Source: Caballeronia udeis (GTDB taxonomy: Bacteria > Pseudomonadota > Gammaproteobacteria > Burkholderiales > Burkholderiaceae). From it: a stretch of 64,000 nt of DNA. Below the pieces are notes generated by a model. The model worked only from the letters and a program-made list of their open reading frames with translations. It was not told the origin of the DNA and searched no databases. Below are positions 9,081-16,460 of this stretch, in pieces (the first letter of the stretch is position 1; every line of letters starts with the position of its first letter). Made by a program: the position numbers and the translations under genes. The stretch lies in assembly GCF_001544555.2 (NCBI RefSeq), contig NZ_FCOK02000019.1, positions 1 through 64,000 on the forward strand, written 5' to 3'.

Positions 9081-9796
9081 AGCCGAAATCCCCATTGAAG
9101 GTGGCTGCAAAACCCGCCAAGGAAGCTGCGCAGGACGCCGATGCCCGCCTCTACCAGGCTATCTTCGACGGTGTCCTAAATCATCGCCTGACGCCCGGCA
9201 CCAAACTTCCAGAGCCAGAGTTGTGCCAGTTGTTCAGCGTCGGCCGCGCGGTCGTGCGGCGCGTGCTGGAGCGGCTCGCCTACGACGGCATCGTGGTGTT
9301 GCGGCCGAACAAAGGCGCGGTGATCGCCGAGCCGACGCCCGAGGAAACCCGCGAGATTTTCGAAGCGCGCCGCTCGATGGAGCGTGTGCTGGTGGAGTTC
9401 GCCGTGCACCGCGCGACTGCGCACGACATCAAGGAACTGCGCCGCCAGCTGGCTGAAGAACACGACGCCATGCATCGCTTCGACCAGCCATCCTGGGCGC
9501 GGCTTGCAAGCGACTTTCACCTGCGTATTGCCGCGCTTGCCGGCAATTCGATCCTGCAACGCTACCTGACGGAACTGGTGTCGCGATGCTCGCTGATCGT
9601 GGGCGTCTACGAGCCGCCGGGCCATGCACCCTGCGAGCACGACGAACATGCGGCGATTGTCGACTGCATCGAGGCGCGCGATGCGGCCGGCGCCATTGCG
9701 CGCATGGAAGCGCACCTTCGCGAACTGGAAGAGCGCCTTGAGACGTCGCGCATGCGGGGCGAGAAAAGCCTTGGGCAACTGCTCGGCATGAGTTGA
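9077..9796 (+). CDS. GntR family transcriptional regulator, FCD subfamily
   Basis: 239 residues from the ATG at 9077, overlapping the deacetylase stop by 4 nt. After a Lys/Ala-rich tail comes a winged helix at about 18-85 (LTPGTKLPEPELCQLFSVGRA; GIVVLRPNKGAVIAEP), then an all-helical FCD ligand domain with the metal/ligand residues in DFHLRIAALAGN and EHDEHAAIVDCIEARD. FCD regulators are mostly repressors released by carboxylate-type metabolites. It probably controls this operon and the divergent importer. Confidence 0.9.
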   Translation: MKPKSPLKVAAKPAKEAAQDADARLYQAIFDGVLNHRLTPGTKLPEPELCQLFSVGRAVVRRVLERLAYDGIVVLRPNKGAVIAEPTPEETREIFEARRSMERVLVEFAVHRATAHDIKELRRQLAEEHDAMHRFDQPSWARLASDFHLRIAALAGNSILQRYLTELVSRCSLIVGVYEPPGHAPCEHDEHAAIVDCIEARDAAGAIARMEAHLRELEERLETSRMRGEKSLGQLLGMS

Positions 9797-9834
9797 ATCC
9801 GGGCGCCAACCCCAAGTTACTGATCCGGACCATC

Positions 9835-10425
9835 ATGGAAATAGACTTCGAAGCCATCACCGAATATCAGCGATACAAGCTCATGGCGAGCCTGATCGTG
9901 CCGCGTCCGATCGCGCTGGTCACGACCTTGAGCGCGAGCGGCACGATCAACGCGGCGCCCTTCTCGATGTTCAATATGCTGGGTGAGGAGCCGCCCATTG
10001 TGATGATCAGCATCAACCGCCTCGACGATGGCTCGCTCAAGGACACCGCCGTGAATATTGCGCGCGGCCGCGAGTTCGTCGTGCATCTGTGCGACGAAGC
10101 GATGGCTGACAAGATGCATCGGTGTGGAGAACGTCTGCCGCCCGATGTCAGCGAGCTCGAGAAGGTCGGGCTGACGCCGACGCCAAGCTCGCGGGTCGCG
10201 CCGCCACGGATCGCAGAAGCGCCGGTGGCGTTCGAATGCACGTTGTGGGAGACGTTGGAAACCACGAGCCGGCAGATATTCATTGGATGCGTTCACCGCC
10301 TGCATGCACGTGACGAATTGATCGATATCGAAACATGGCGTGTGCGGCTTCAGCACTACTTCCCGGTCGGACGATTCGGTGCGAGCGACTATGTGACCAC
10401 CCGCGAGCGCTTCACGCTCGGCTGA
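9835..10425 (+). CDS. flavin reductase-like FMN-binding protein
   Basis: 196 residues from the ATG at 9835 (a TTG at 9793 is open upstream). The start is typical of the flavin reductase-like domain: YKLMASLIVPRPIALVTT, then NAAPFSMFNMLGEEPPIVMISI, the FMN-binding split-barrel region. Members either supply reduced flavin to a monooxygenase or act as oxidoreductases. No partner monooxygenase is nearby. It is third in the deacetylase operon, 38 bp after the GntR gene and 17 bp before the gamma-glutamyltransferase. Confidence 0.85.
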   Translation: MEIDFEAITEYQRYKLMASLIVPRPIALVTTLSASGTINAAPFSMFNMLGEEPPIVMISINRLDDGSLKDTAVNIARGREFVVHLCDEAMADKMHRCGERLPPDVSELEKVGLTPTPSSRVAPPRIAEAPVAFECTLWETLETTSRQIFIGCVHRLHARDELIDIETWRVRLQHYFPVGRFGASDYVTTRERFTLG

Positions 10426-10442
10426 CCGATCACGGAGCCTCC

Positions 10443-12035
10443 ATGTCCATGCACAACACGACCCTCGCCACGTCCACCGAAGGGATGGTCACCAGCCCCC
10501 ATGCGCTCGCAAGCGAAGCGGGACTCGAGGTGCTGCGCGCGGGCGGCAACGCCATTGAAGCAGCCATTGCAATAGGCGCGGCGCTGAGCGTGACCTATCC
10601 GCATTTCACCGGTCTTGGCGGCGATGCGTTCTGGGTCATCGGCGACCGGACGGGCATGCTGCGCACGTTATCGGGCATCGGGCAGGCGGCGCAGACCTTG
10701 CCCGCGTTCTCCGCCGCCATCCCGTTGCGCGGCGCCGGCTCCACGCTGACCACCGCAGCCACGGTCGATACCTGGCATCAGGCGTACGCGATCAGCCAGG
10801 CGTCATGGGGTGGCCAACGCACATGGTCGTCGCTGTTCGACCGCGCTATCGGCTATGCATCGGAGGGATTTCCGGTCACGCCTTCGCAGCACTTCTGGCA
10901 GCAGTTTCGCGCCGATGAATTACGCGCAATGCCGGGCTTTTCAGCGGTATTTGCGCCCGGCGGACAAACTCCTGCGGTCGGCGAGCGCTTCGTTCAACCA
11001 GCGCTCGCGCGCAGTCTTGAACGCATTGCAACCTACGGCGCGCGCGAATTCTACGAAGGTGAGCTCGCGGAGCGCATTGCACGCGGCTTGCGGCAGGCCG
11101 GTTCGCCGCTGACGCCAGCCGACCTCGCGAAGACCCGCGCACGCGATGAAACTCCGCTGCGCGTGGCGTATCGCGGCGGCGAACTCGTGAGCCTGCACCC
11201 CCCCACGCAAGGCGTCACCACGCTGCAGATCATGGGCATGCTGGCGCGCTTCGACCTGTCGTCCATTGCGGAAGGCAGCGCCGACTACTACCACCTGCTG
11301 GTGGAGGCCGTGAAATGCGCGTTCGTGGACCGGGACCGTTTCGTCTGCGACCCGGAGTTCAACCGGGTTCCCGTGAACGAGATGCTCTCCTCCGACACGC
11401 TCGACGCCCATGCACGCTCGATCAACCTTCACACAGCGCGGGCGTGGCCGCACGTATTCCGCCCCGGCGACACCGCGTTCATCGGCGCATCGGACGCGCA
11501 AGGCCGCAGCGTCAGTCTGCTGCAGACGGTCTACTTCGACTGGGGCAGCGGCATTGTGGCCGGCGACACCGGCATTCTCTGGCACAACCGCGGCGCGTCG
11601 TTCAGCGTGGACGCCGCGCATCACAATGCCGTGCAGCCGGGCAAGCGGCCATTTCACACGCTCAATCCGGGCATGTACCTGAAGGATGGCCGGCCGCATC
11701 TGCTGTTCGGCACGCAGGGCGCGGACGGCCAGCCGCAGACGCTGGCAGCGGTGCTGACGCGGTTGATCGACTACGGGATGGACCCGCTGAGCGCGCTGGC
11801 TCGTCCACGATTCCTGCTTGGGAAAACCTTCTCGGATACCCGCGACGCACTGAAGCTGGAAGAAGATGCGGGCGCCGATGTGTTCGCCGCGCTAGCCGAG
11901 CGCGGGCACGAAGTGAGCGCTATTGCCGCGCAGAGTCCGCTTGCGGGGCATCCGGGCGTCATTCGGATTGAACCGGATGGCGCATTGTCCGGGGCGCATG
12001 ATCCGCGTAGCGACGGTCAGGCAATGGGGCTATAA
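10443..12035 (+). CDS. gamma-glutamyltransferase family protein
   Basis: 530 residues from the ATG at 10443, with GGAG upstream. It is an Ntn-hydrolase precursor: N-terminal EGMVTSPHALASEAG and LRAGGNAIEAAIAIGAALSV, and FTGLGGDAFWV as the glutamate-binding GxGG region. The autocleavage and nucleophile region is GDTAFIGASDAQGRSVSLLQ. The Thr is kept but the usual TTH is DTA. Later motifs are HNRGASF and GKRPFHTLNP. No signal peptide is visible, so it is probably cytoplasmic, unlike classical periplasmic Ggt. It may hydrolyse a gamma-glutamyl intermediate imported or made by the neighbouring genes. Confidence 0.88.
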   Translation: MSMHNTTLATSTEGMVTSPHALASEAGLEVLRAGGNAIEAAIAIGAALSVTYPHFTGLGGDAFWVIGDRTGMLRTLSGIGQAAQTLPAFSAAIPLRGAGSTLTTAATVDTWHQAYAISQASWGGQRTWSSLFDRAIGYASEGFPVTPSQHFWQQFRADELRAMPGFSAVFAPGGQTPAVGERFVQPALARSLERIATYGAREFYEGELAERIARGLRQAGSPLTPADLAKTRARDETPLRVAYRGGELVSLHPPTQGVTTLQIMGMLARFDLSSIAEGSADYYHLLVEAVKCAFVDRDRFVCDPEFNRVPVNEMLSSDTLDAHARSINLHTARAWPHVFRPGDTAFIGASDAQGRSVSLLQTVYFDWGSGIVAGDTGILWHNRGASFSVDAAHHNAVQPGKRPFHTLNPGMYLKDGRPHLLFGTQGADGQPQTLAAVLTRLIDYGMDPLSALARPRFLLGKTFSDTRDALKLEEDAGADVFAALAERGHEVSAIAAQSPLAGHPGVIRIEPDGALSGAHDPRSDGQAMGL

Positions 12036-12135
12036 AAATGGGGCGCTAAAACCGGGTGCTCTTTTGACGGCGCACCAGGCTCACTGTTGCGCTTCTCTTC
12101 ATTTCCTGATTCCGTTTCACTTGATCACGCCGGTT

Positions 12136-12228
12136 TTATCAATCGTCAAGGCGACCTATGTAGCCGGTGAGCAGGTGTATGAGCGCGGTTTCTCGGAAGA
12201 GGATTTCCGTTATCCAGCGGCTGCATAG
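12136..12228 (+). pseudogene. C-terminal remnant of an amidohydrolase-type gene
   Basis: Just before a TAG at 12226-12228 the frame reads VKATYVAGEQVYERG, which resembles the C-terminal beta strands of allantoinase/dihydroorotase-type amidohydrolases. The upstream 100 bp shows no body of such an enzyme and no start. I read it as the leftover 3' end of a deleted gene that once followed the gamma-glutamyltransferase. The rest of 12036-12457 shows nothing else recognisable. Confidence 0.4.
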
Positions 12229-12457
12229 TTGCGTGTCTTGAACGGCGCGCGGCGATCGGCCGGCGCCGGTTGCCGCTAAACCTCCCGTCAAGTCTCGCGC
12301 AGCGCCGCCTGCCTGATGGCAACCTGCCAAAAATCGGGCCGACTTCATCCCTCAACCTGCAACCAGGCCACCTATACTGAAAGCGGTGGTCTTTCACGAC
12401 AACGTGTCGCGGATGGTCATCGGGCCGCCAAGGTGAAACGGGAAATGGAGCCAGTCC

Positions 12458-12898
12458 ATGACAAGCGTTGCGCAAATCCTCAAGTCGAAACCGAACCAGA
12501 GCGTCTACACGATCACCGCGTCCGAATGCGTCTACGACGCGATCAAACTCATGGCGGAAAAGCACATTGGAGCGCTGGTCGTCACCGACGGCGACAGCAT
12601 TGCCGGGATCATCACGGAGCGTGACTATGCGCGAAAAGTGGTGCTGAAGGACCGCTCGTCGAAGGTCACGCCGGTGCGGGACATCATGACCCACGCAGTG
12701 CGTTTCGTGCGGCCTGACCAGTCAAGCGACGAGTGCATGGCGCTGATGACCGAATATCGCATGCGCCATCTGCCGGTGATCGATCACGAGCGGCTGGTCG
12801 GCATGATCTCGATCGGCGACCTGGTGAAGAACATCATCGAGGAACAAGAGTTCACAATCCAGCAACTCGAGCACTACATTACCGGCGAGCGAGCCTGA
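12458..12898 (+). CDS. CBS domain protein
   Basis: A 146-residue protein made of two CBS motifs (about 5-62 and 72-130) and a short helical tail. Visible features are VTDGDSIAGIITERDYARKV and MRHLPVIDHERLVGMISIGDLVK. Stand-alone CBS pairs bind adenosine ligands (AMP, ATP, NADH) and act as energy sensors. The TERDY and SIGDLV segments are the usual ribose/phosphate contact sites. GGAG lies 8 nt before the ATG. It appears monocistronic and is followed by a strong hairpin at 12984-13012. Confidence 0.88.
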   Translation: MTSVAQILKSKPNQSVYTITASECVYDAIKLMAEKHIGALVVTDGDSIAGIITERDYARKVVLKDRSSKVTPVRDIMTHAVRFVRPDQSSDECMALMTEYRMRHLPVIDHERLVGMISIGDLVKNIIEEQEFTIQQLEHYITGERA

Positions 12899-12983
12899 GG
12901 CGGCGACCGGCCCAGAAAAGGACCAGGCAGCGGTCCCATGAACCCGGCGCTGTGAATCCAGTGATTTCGCTGTAAATCCGCGG

Positions 12984-13012
12984 GCCCCGGCGAGCAGTGC
13001 TGTCGCCGGGGC
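12984..13012. other. GC-rich hairpin downstream of the CBS gene
   Basis: GCCCCGGCGA and TCGCCGGGGC form a 10-bp perfect stem with a 9-nt loop, 85 bp after the CBS stop codon. It has no U-tract, so it may be a transcript-end stabiliser rather than a classic terminator. The rest of 12899-13211 holds nothing recognisable. Confidence 0.4.
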
Positions 13013-13211
13013 TTGTGCGCTCGCAAGATTTTTTTCGTATGTGATCGACGAGGTCAGGATAAAGCTGCGGCAGGCCCCGGCCGCAATACCCTTGGCGGAC
13101 AAGCCCGCTATGGTGGATTAGCCGTATCGAGCCGGCTTGATCATCCATGACCTGCAGCGCATCGGCACGCTGCAGGACGGTGCTAATGACACATCTGATA
13201 GCAGCCGATGT

Positions 13212-13544
13212 TTAATGTCCCTTGTAGATCGATTGTGTGTCGACGGGGACTTCTGGCCGGCCTGCTTGCGAGGTACCGCTGGACGACGTGCCGTATTCGC
13301 TGTCTTGCGGGGCCGCTTGCACTTGTGCTTGTGCCTGGTTTTGTGCGGCCACGCGCGCTAAGGCGGATTGCAAGTCGGTAGGGTAGGTTGTATCGCTGGC
13401 GCTTCCGTTATAACCGGCCTGTTGTAGCTGGATGAGTTCAGTGCGCACTTGCTCGCGCGTGACCGGTCCGTTCTGTTGAGCAAACGAAGCGATGGGAACG
13501 GCCAGGAACGCGGCCGAAAAAACTGCCTGGATCGACGATTTCAT
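13212..13544 (-). CDS. DUF4148 domain secreted small protein
   Basis: 110 residues from the ATG at 13544, fixed by an excellent ribosome site (GGAGG, 4 nt before the ATG). A Sec signal peptide MKSSIQAVFSAAFLAVPIA is cleaved at SFAQQ. The mature N-terminus has the DUF4148 core GPVTREQVRTELIQLQQAGYN and YPTDLQSAL, followed by a Gln/Ala- and Ser-rich tail. DUF4148 proteins are short periplasmic proteins of unknown function, abundant in Burkholderiaceae. A second member lies at 19136-19411. Confidence 0.85.
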   Translation of the reverse strand: MKSSIQAVFSAAFLAVPIASFAQQNGPVTREQVRTELIQLQQAGYNGSASDTTYPTDLQSALARVAAQNQAQAQVQAAPQDSEYGTSSSGTSQAGRPEVPVDTQSIYKGH

Positions 13545-14141
13545 ATTACCTCCAGAAGAGTGTGTCCCGCGCCTGAAAGCCAGATTCGCAGGGTATTTCC
13601 CCGGTTTGATAGTGAGGTAGTCGTCGGTGTTACACACGATTAAGGACGTTTATTAAATGCCATGTAACGCCGTCACAAGCATGCGAACGCGGAATGGTGA
13701 ACCCTTCCCTCAAACCGGATCCGCTACGCACGCTTAGGTCACAAACTCGATCGATAAAAACAATAGGAAAGCTTGTTTATAAACTTGGATCCGGCTTCCG
13801 GCATTGTTCTGGAGAGGGATTGTTATCGATCGATGACTGCAGTGTCGTCGCTAACCGACGTGGCCGAAACCGTGCAAATGGAGGATAAGTCCGGATTTTT
13901 GTGAGGGGACCGGAGCCCCGCGAAAGGAGGGTAACGCTGTAATCACGGAAGCGGCCCGTTGGCGATCTTCCTTCACCAACCGATCTCCCTGCACTGCATC
14001 CGCAGGAGTTGTTCCCCCGGCTGCAGTGCCACAGTCACGGTTCATTTCCCGGAGCGATAGCAACCGTCGGCAGTGAACGAGATGCCGGAGGTGCGCCTCA
14101 TGTTCCTGGCTCGGGAGTGGGTTGGCCTGCTCCGCTCGAAT

Positions 14142-14168
14142 AAAAAAAAGGCACCCAGAGAGCGCCTC
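14142..14168 (-). terminator. rho-independent terminator
   Basis: On the minus strand AGGCGC, a 7-nt loop and GTGCCT (one G-T pair) are followed by eight T residues (14149-14142). It closes a transcript starting at the promoter at 14456-14484. Confidence 0.75.
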
Positions 14169-14289
14169 AAAGTGAATCCGTTTATTGTTTTTGGTTTCTC
14201 CCTACTGACCTCCAATGCCGACGGCGCCTCAACAAACGAATTGAAGCCATTACCGTGGTGACTTGGAGATGCGCCGATACATGAAGGTA

Positions 14290-14382
14290 CTAACGGCATG
14301 AATCGGTCAAACTTGAGGGGGATAGGGAATCTACGCATACCAACAATATCAACGTACCCAGAAACAGCACTCCGAAAGGCAT
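14290..14382 (-). CDS. possible 30-residue single-span membrane protein
   Basis: ATG at 14382 gives MPFGVLFLGTLILLVCVDSL and ten more residues to a TAG. Residues 2-17 form one hydrophobic span and the tail is Ser-rich. The ribosome site is weak (GGACGAAAG just before the ATG). It sits 67 nt downstream of the predicted transcription start and 122 nt before the terminator. The evidence is the hydrophobic pattern and fit to the transcript only; no family was recognised. Confidence 0.3.
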   Translation of the reverse strand: MPFGVLFLGTLILLVCVDSLSPSSLTDSCR

Positions 14383-14455
14383 CTTTCGTCCGTTCTGCCT
14401 TCTCTCCACGGGCAACCAGCTCTCTCGATCCCTGCGCTCCTGATCTCGATCATGT

Positions 14456-14484
14456 ATCATACCGTGATGTATAAAAAGATGCAA
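14456..14484 (-). promoter_or_regulatory. sigma70 promoter of the small transcript
   Basis: On the minus strand TTGCAT (14484-14479), a 17-nt spacer and TATGAT (14461-14456), with a start expected near 14449. No annotated gene follows except the small transcript. Confidence 0.65.
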
Positions 14485-14617
14485 CTTTCGTAGTGCACGG
14501 ACTTCCGAAGTCGCTGCCAGCTAAGCTTATTTCAGTTTTTCTGGACATAAAATGATGACCTGGCCTGCCGTTTTGCTGCGATGTCCGCCCGGAATCGACT
14601 CAGGCGATATCCTGATA

Positions 14618-14644
14618 TATGTCATAATCACATACTTTTACAAT
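14618..14644 (+). promoter_or_regulatory. dyad operator and -10 element upstream of the HPP/CBS gene
   Basis: The 17-bp imperfect palindrome TATGTCATAATCACATA (14618-14634; 14 of 16 non-central positions symmetric) lies just before a TACAAT -10 (14639-14644). The rightward half (ATCACAT) echoes the dyad at 15893-15907 upstream of the marR gene, where TACAAT also follows. Confidence 0.5.
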
Positions 14645-14729
14645 GCATTCGGCAGGAGACACTGCCCGACAGCGAGGACGTTCCATATGACCTCGCCCGC
14701 TCACGATATCTTCCAAGTTTTCCAAGCTT

Positions 14730-15869
14730 ATGATCCGACCTGCTCTCGCAAGCTGGCTTCTCAGCTTTTCCCCTTCACCCGTCACGCTGGGTTGGCCCGA
14801 ACGTTTAAGGTCCTGTCTTGGCGCACTGATCGGCATATCCTTCACCGCGGGCGTGATGCATGTTTTCCTGGGAGACCACGCGCTCATCCCGCTCCTGGTC
14901 GCGCCGATGGGCGCCTCCGCAGTGTTGCTGTTCGCGGTGCCGGCAAGCCCGCTCGCCCAACCCTGGTCGATCATCGGCGGCAATATGGTTTCGGCGTTCA
15001 TTGGCGTCGCGTGCGCAGCCTGGATCACGAACCCGATCGACGCCGCGCCGATCGCAGTGGCCATGTCAATTGGTGCGATGTTCGCGTTCAGGTGCGTGCA
15101 TCCTCCCTCGGGTGCAGTCGCGCTCACCGCCGTGCTCGGTGGACCAGCCGTGCATGCTCTCGGATTCGGGTTCGTCTTTGCGCCAGTAGCCGCGCAGTCG
15201 TTTGCGCTGTTGGGGGTCGCAATCGCGTTTCATGTGGCGACCGGACATCGCTATCCTCACGCGGCGCGCTCAGCCAGGGAAACCGGCGTCCGTTCGTCAG
15301 GGGCCAGCCCCGGATTCACGCGCGAGGACCTCGAGGCGGTACTCGGCCGGCGCGACGAATTGCTGGACATCGACCCGGCGGATCTCGAATCGCTGCTTCT
15401 GGAAATACAGCTGCAATCGTATGTGCGCAGCCTCAACGGACTGAGTTGCGCGGACATCATGTCCAGCCCCGTCGTTTCAATTACACGCGGCACGACGATC
15501 GCAACGGCCGCCGCCACACTCAAGCGTCATGGCATCAAGGCGCTTCCTGTCGTTGACGACCGCGGGTTCGTGGCCGGTATCGTCACTCAGGCCGACATCG
15601 CAAGAAACATGGCGGCCGGAAAGCTTCGTGCGCTGGCGACATTCATCGAGCGATGGTTCGCCCGCCCCGGTTCAACGCTGACAGTAGCGTCCATCATGAC
15701 GACCCACGTGTCCACGGTCAGCGTCACCACCTCGATCGCGAAGCTCGTTCCAATGTTCGCCGCTTATGGCCATCACCATATTCCGGTGCTCGATGCGCAG
15801 GGGAAACTCGTCGGCATGATCACGCAGGCGGACCTGATACGGGGCCTCTACCGGCAAACACACGCCTAG
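14730..15869 (+). CDS. HPP family membrane protein with two C-terminal CBS motifs
   Basis: 379 residues. The first 170 form about five membrane spans of the HPP type, with the signature VHPPSGAVALTAVLGG and WSIIGGNMVSAFIGV. After a polar linker (about 175-230) two CBS motifs follow (ADIMSSPVVSITRGTT; VDDRGFVAGIVTQADIAR; ASIMTTHVSTVSVTTS; GKLVGMITQADLIRG). HPP proteins are linked to nitrite or other small-anion transport, with CBS motifs acting as nucleotide sensors. The start at 14730 lacks a good ribosome site. It is followed by a marR gene and a ClC channel that also carries CBS motifs. Confidence 0.85.
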   Translation: MIRPALASWLLSFSPSPVTLGWPERLRSCLGALIGISFTAGVMHVFLGDHALIPLLVAPMGASAVLLFAVPASPLAQPWSIIGGNMVSAFIGVACAAWITNPIDAAPIAVAMSIGAMFAFRCVHPPSGAVALTAVLGGPAVHALGFGFVFAPVAAQSFALLGVAIAFHVATGHRYPHAARSARETGVRSSGASPGFTREDLEAVLGRRDELLDIDPADLESLLLEIQLQSYVRSLNGLSCADIMSSPVVSITRGTTIATAAATLKRHGIKALPVVDDRGFVAGIVTQADIARNMAAGKLRALATFIERWFARPGSTLTVASIMTTHVSTVSVTTSIAKLVPMFAAYGHHHIPVLDAQGKLVGMITQADLIRGLYRQTHA

Positions 15870-15892
15870 CCGCCGTGAATGCGCTGAGTATA

Positions 15893-15911
15893 TATCACCA
15901 TGTGATACAAT
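15893..15911 (+). promoter_or_regulatory. candidate MarR operator overlapping the marR promoter
   Basis: TATCACCATGTGATA (15893-15907) has perfect 6-bp arms around a 3-nt centre and overlaps a TACAAT -10 (15906-15911). The marR start follows at 15943. Autorepression is the natural reading. Confidence 0.6.
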
Positions 15912-15942
15912 TCCAATCCAGAAACCTGACTGGACTATCCCT

Positions 15943-16356
15943 ATGAAAGAAACTTCTCGCGCGCTGAGAAAAGAAGACTTTGAGCAGCTGTCCCAGTTTC
16001 GTTACCAGATGCGCCGGTTCGAGCGGTTCTCCGAGCAGGCTGCTCAGGACGAAGGCATTACTCCGCTGCAGTACTTGCTGTTGTTGCATATCAAGGGCTA
16101 CCCGGACCGGGAGTGGGCGACCGTCGGCGAACTGGCTGAAAGGCTTCAGGCACATCACCACGGAATAGTCGCGCTCGTCACGCGGTGCGAGGCGCTGGAT
16201 CTGGTCAAACGAAAGCCTAGCGAAACTGATCGTCGCCAGGTCGAGGTTCATTTGCTGAAACCCGGAGAGAAAATCCTCTCACGGCTAGCCGAATTGCATC
16301 GGGCAGAACTGAAGTCGCTCGCGAACACGTTCCGCGTTCCGCAGATCGATTTTTAA
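15943..16356 (+). CDS. MarR family transcriptional regulator
   Basis: 137 residues. It has the MarR winged-helix fold: FRYQMRRFERFSEQAAQDEGITPLQ, recognition helix region GELAERLQAHHHGIVALVTRCE, and the wing LVKRKPSETDRRQVEVHL with the conserved D-R pair. MarR dimers bind palindromes and are usually released by small phenolic or oxidised ligands. A palindrome sits in its own promoter and a related one before the HPP gene. It lies 73 bp after the HPP gene and 104 bp before the ClC channel gene. Confidence 0.9.
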   Translation: MKETSRALRKEDFEQLSQFRYQMRRFERFSEQAAQDEGITPLQYLLLLHIKGYPDREWATVGELAERLQAHHHGIVALVTRCEALDLVKRKPSETDRRQVEVHLLKPGEKILSRLAELHRAELKSLANTFRVPQIDF

Positions 16357-16460
16357 GTCGGGGCATGGCAACACCGCTTGCCTTCAGTGACAGTGCAGCA
16401 AGGTCACGCCGTTCCATCAGCCGACGCAAACACATAGATCCGAATTGATGAGGAGTCGAG

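Larger units (their letters stand above)
14142..14449 (-). ncRNA. candidate small transcript of about 310 nt (sRNA or small mRNA)
   Basis: A near-consensus sigma70 promoter (14456-14484) and a rho-independent terminator (14142-14168) bracket about 310 nt on the minus strand with no conserved gene. The only open frame that fits is a 30-codon one at 14290-14382. The unit is either a regulatory RNA or the mRNA of a very small membrane protein. No known RNA family was recognised. The remaining parts of 13545-14141 and 14485-14617 show no supportable gene. Confidence 0.5.

Noticed and set aside
13775..13784. GTTTATAAAC palindrome as an operator
   Set aside because: Short and AT-rich, with no gene start or promoter that it would control.
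14042..14338. 98-codon minus-strand frame
   Set aside because: It runs straight through the terminator at 14142-14168 and has no recognisable domain.
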